Both the position numbers and the translations under genes were made by a program. Source: Chloroflexota bacterium (GTDB lineage Bacteria > Chloroflexota > Anaerolineae > Anaerolineales > UBA11858). Taken from it: a stretch of DNA of 47,368 nucleotides. This document shows, piece by piece, positions 44,617 to 47,368 of the stretch. The notes beneath the pieces were generated by a model. The model was given only the letters and a program-made list of their open reading frames with translations, searched no databases and was not told the origin of the DNA. The stretch lies in the NCBI GenBank assembly GCA_016865865.1, contig VGOC01000018.1:1-47368 (forward strand). The letters run 5' to 3'. Position 1 is the stretch's first letter, and every line of letters starts with the position of its first letter.

Positions 44617-45291
44617 TTATCCCATCGCATTCTCGACCCCGTTGAGGTACTTCGAATTTGGCGTACAGCGGAGAGGGAATTCGGCGATACAATTCGCGAG
44701 TCTTTGGTGAGAGCTTTTCGGGGACTTCATTTCGATAATCACATGGTTGCGGAGAGGTTTCGTGAAACGGGTATTGGGGGAAAATCCAAAAGATTGATCG
44801 AAAGCCCGCATATCGTAATCCAGCGTCAGCCTGATGATCCCGTCCATACTCACATAATATTCCCTTCGATATTGGTTGATGATAGTTGGATACAGGCTTT
44901 CCAATAGAGAGGCATATTCTCTCGAGAGATCGGTTTTCAGCGAATTCACGATTTCGCGCCAGGAGAGCCGCGTGATATCCATCGAAATCGAAATCGGCTG
45001 AATGGTTTTGTGACCCAATTGACCAATTTTCTTTTTGACCTCGATTTGCCCCCCATTCGTCTGCCAGCTTTCCCCATACCAGCGAAACCTGAATTTCGAG
45101 CGGTTTGCAGTTCCGTTGATGTGATCCAGCATGATTTGGCGGTCGAGCGTATCGAAATAGATATTGTTCACCTGGCGAGGCGGATTAGCCACCCTGAATG
45201 AATCTGGATGTGCATATACCCAACTGCGCGCTTCGCCCAGGCGCAGGGCGTCGAAAACCATTTTTTGTTCGTAGCGAAGATCGTCGTTCAT
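44617..45291 (-). CDS. VTC-domain polyphosphate polymerase
   Basis: 224 residues from ATG 45291 (an in-frame GTG lies 3 nt earlier). Triphosphate-tunnel fold with the basic and acidic residues of VTC4-like enzymes: LRYEQKMVF, NNIYFDT, KFRFRWYG, IEVKKKIG, YRREYYV, RLTLDYD and VIIEMKSP. Such proteins polymerise phosphate from ATP. It lies 9 nt after the CotH gene in the same operon, a pairing common in bacteria, and faces the phosphate uptake genes. Confidence 0.9.
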   Translation of the reverse strand: MNDDLRYEQKMVFDALRLGEARSWVYAHPDSFRVANPPRQVNNIYFDTLDRQIMLDHINGTANRSKFRFRWYGESWQTNGGQIEVKKKIGQLGHKTIQPISISMDITRLSWREIVNSLKTDLSREYASLLESLYPTIINQYRREYYVSMDGIIRLTLDYDMRAFDQSFGFSPNTRFTKPLRNHVIIEMKSPKSSHQRLANCIAEFPLRCTPNSKYLNGVENAMG

Positions 45292-45300
45292 CACTATCTC

Positions 45301-47244
45301 TCAATGCCCCATTTGATCCTGCATATACAAGGCTTCCACGTCAATATCCTCGGTATGAACGATCTCCCCATTTAATATCAACTGACTATCAGTCTGGCAG
45401 AGAGTTGGTGTTTCGGTGTTCAGAATTTCGACCTCGACTGCCTCGAGAGAGGCGGGCCCATATTGTGGTTTCTTGATGTAGGCGGCCAGACCTGCGACGA
45501 TAGCGCCATCTATCTTGGCGGAATCGACGAATACGGACGATAGGTCTTTACTGGCGATGCCGATGTTTACATTGCGGATGTCAATATCGTTGATAACGAC
45601 GTCGCTTTTTTCTCCTGCTGAGATCGCTTTGTCGCCAATGTTTACGAAATAAGATTTAATGACTGTGACATCGGATCCGCTGACGTCTAAGGCATCCCCG
45701 GTGATGTCATGAAAACCGCATTGCGTTACTGAGCCAGTGGTGAAGTCGCCGTCGAACGCATCCGAGGCTGTATCCCGGAATTCGACATAGGCAAACGAAA
45801 AAGGTGAACGAACGACGTTCAAGGCGTCTTCGGTGGAATTTTTGCCAATCGTCGAGAAGGATATATCCACTGCGCTCTCATAGAAGGTGACGCCGCCTGT
45901 GAGAACCCAGCCAGGATCTGTGATCCCAGACATTTTCTCTACGTTTACATATTGCCAGTTCGATGGTTCTGGAGCATTCAAGACGACCAAGCCGCCCCAG
46001 TGATCCCTCTGGGCGGTCAGAAGCACCGGAGCATCTTCGCTGCCAAGAATATCGATGCTTCCGTGAGTCAAGAATACGCTCTCCTCTTCGAAACGCAAGG
46101 ACGTGTTTCCAGGGATTGTCAAGTTGTATCCTTCTGGGATGATGAGATCGCCAATGACGGTCCAATCACCTGGAGTTATGGCTAGTCGAGTATCGCTGAC
46201 ATATTCCAAGAATTCATGGGCATCTAACGCTTCTTCCAGAGTTGAGATTGGTTTGACGCCGATCTCGATACCCTGAGGCACATAATTCGAATAGATGGGG
46301 ATTTCGAAAAGTTTGGAACCTCCAAAAATCCTGGCGCGAAGGGTAATGACTTCCTCGCTGGTTTCTTCTAGAGTAAACGAATCCCCAGGAATCAGGAAGG
46401 GCGTGGGGATGAAGTCGTCATCGTTCCTTTCCAGCAGGGTCTGCCCGTTCCCATCTTCGATGATGTCAGCCAGACAGCGCTCAACGAAGCACCAATCTTT
46501 CTCGAAAGGTAAGTTATTATTACCGATGGTTACCTCCTCGATTTGCATGGGCAGGATCATCATATTGACCAGATCCAATTGAAGGTAGGTTTTCCCATCC
46601 CTTTCTACCAGGTGGTAGTTGCCCCGAATGGGTTGAGTGGGGTTGATATTCTTGTTCAATATATCTGCTCGAAAGGCCAGGTTCTCCCAGGGGAGTTCGA
46701 GAGGCGGCCCTTCGAATTCGATTTGTTCATAGCGATGATCTTTGTACTCTTCGACCAGCAGATCGTAATACTTTCCAATCTCTTCCCCGAATTTATCTTC
46801 GAGCATTTGGACATATTTAGGGGAGGTGATTCTTTCCAGCGTTTCGATGTATGCTTTTTGAACCCCAGGCGTCGCGAAAAATGGCTCGTTGGAAAACGGA
46901 TAGGCGAGTTGGCTTCTAGCAAAACTGCCGTGAAATACATAGCCATCGAAGGCGATCGGTTCGAGGAGTCCGCTGATAGGATTGTAATAGAACCGGATGT
47001 TAATCCATCCCGTGCCATGACCTCCCCCCCATAAATCGGTGATTGCGTAATATCGGCCCCATAACTCTTCGTCCAGCGCCTGATCGGCGGGGAGCAACCC
47101 CCGGTAAAAAGAATACAATAATTCTTGCGCGGCAATTAATTCATCAGACAGTTCTTCGTTATCCGCGATTCGAGCGCCTCTGAATGGCGAGATTTCATTG
47201 CTAAGTGGATCTCTTACCAGCCAAAAACTTCCAATGTTGAAACT
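45301..47244 (-). pseudogene. CotH-like protein with C-terminal beta-helix, N-terminus missing
   Basis: The frame is open from 47244 down to 45301 and begins just after a TAA (47245-47247), without an ATG, GTG or TTG before TTG 47118. Homology to CotH starts already at SPFRGARIADNEELSDEL and runs through GRYYAITDLWGG, NIRFYYNPISGLLEPIAFDG, so the usual signal peptide and first half of the kinase domain (about 200 residues) are absent. After a middle domain, residues from about 350 form a right-handed beta-helix-like repeat region. CotH proteins phosphorylate secreted proteins. The cause may be a truncation, insertion or frameshift just upstream. Confidence 0.7.
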
Positions 47245-47368
47245 TTACTTTCCGCTAAAAATTGATAGTTTTATACGCCGTGAACTGTTTCCGGCGGGGT
47301 AGCACCTTACAAAACGTCTATAATATGTGTCCAACAGCCTAAATTGTCGCTGTTTCAACCACTTTTGG
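47245..47368. other. Unassigned sequence upstream of truncated CotH
   Basis: On the minus strand the CotH frame continues open past the TAA to the window edge (reading ...AGNSSRRIKLSIFSGK), which vaguely recalls the RGNSSR motif of CotH. If so, the TAA is a nonsense change inside the gene; if not, this is an inserted sequence. It cannot be settled from this window. Confidence 0.4.

Overview
The window looks like a piece of a chromosome from a Chloroflexota (Anaerolineae-like) bacterium. This is inferred from three things: the mix of multi-GAF signalling proteins, an EF-G-2 type factor, a VTC/CotH pair and many Chloroflexota-style membrane proteins; the use of TTG starts; and a GAAC-N4-GTTC box of the LexA type known from Dehalococcoides and Gram-positives. 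No rRNA, tRNA, phage or CRISPR is visible.

Left third (1-16.9 kb, all plus strand). A heterodimeric ABC exporter pair ends in an 81-bp tandem repeat that supplies the last codons of the second subunit. It is followed by a PDZ/multi-TM/four-GAF histidine kinase with a promoter that implies a leaderless mRNA, an EamA permease, a hydrolase/acyl-CoA-ligase fusion, a polysaccharide deacetylase, a REC-GAF-PAS-GAF-GAF-HD-GYP protein and an alpha-toroid protein.

Middle (16.9-31 kb, mostly minus strand). A small membrane protein has a LexA-type palindrome inside its promoter. Next come an MBL hydrolase, a large S41 protease lipoprotein, a DUF4258/YgiT toxin-antitoxin pair, a protein made of four DnaJ-type zinc motifs, a nitroreductase and membrane proteins. 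The most striking unit follows: a valine-specific T-box leader (specifier GUC, 29948-29950) does not sit next to valS. It precedes a secreted seven-Asp-box propeller gene, then an RHH/PIN toxin-antitoxin pair with its own promoter and operator, and only then valS, joined to the toxin by an ATGA overlap. A Crp/Fnr-type palindrome lies between the T-box promoter and a divergent MBL gene.

Right third (31-47.4 kb). PlsY-like protein, a membrane protein, GT4, yraN-miaA, a fadD-type ligase, a CopG antitoxin beside a BrnT-like toxin broken by one in-frame TAA, a methyltransferase/phosphatase-superfamily pair, an EF-G-2 GTPase, and a phosphate/polyphosphate cluster (DUF47, Pit, GT2, and on the opposite strand VTC and a CotH gene lacking its N-terminus).

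Six copies of a roughly 112-117 bp palindromic element are scattered through the window. Its ends are GTAACT...AGTTAC, and four copies are flanked by perfect, mutually different 8-bp direct repeats. It is therefore a MITE, and its ends fit IS66-family transposases. The five copies that lie upstream of a start codon all face that gene in the same orientation.
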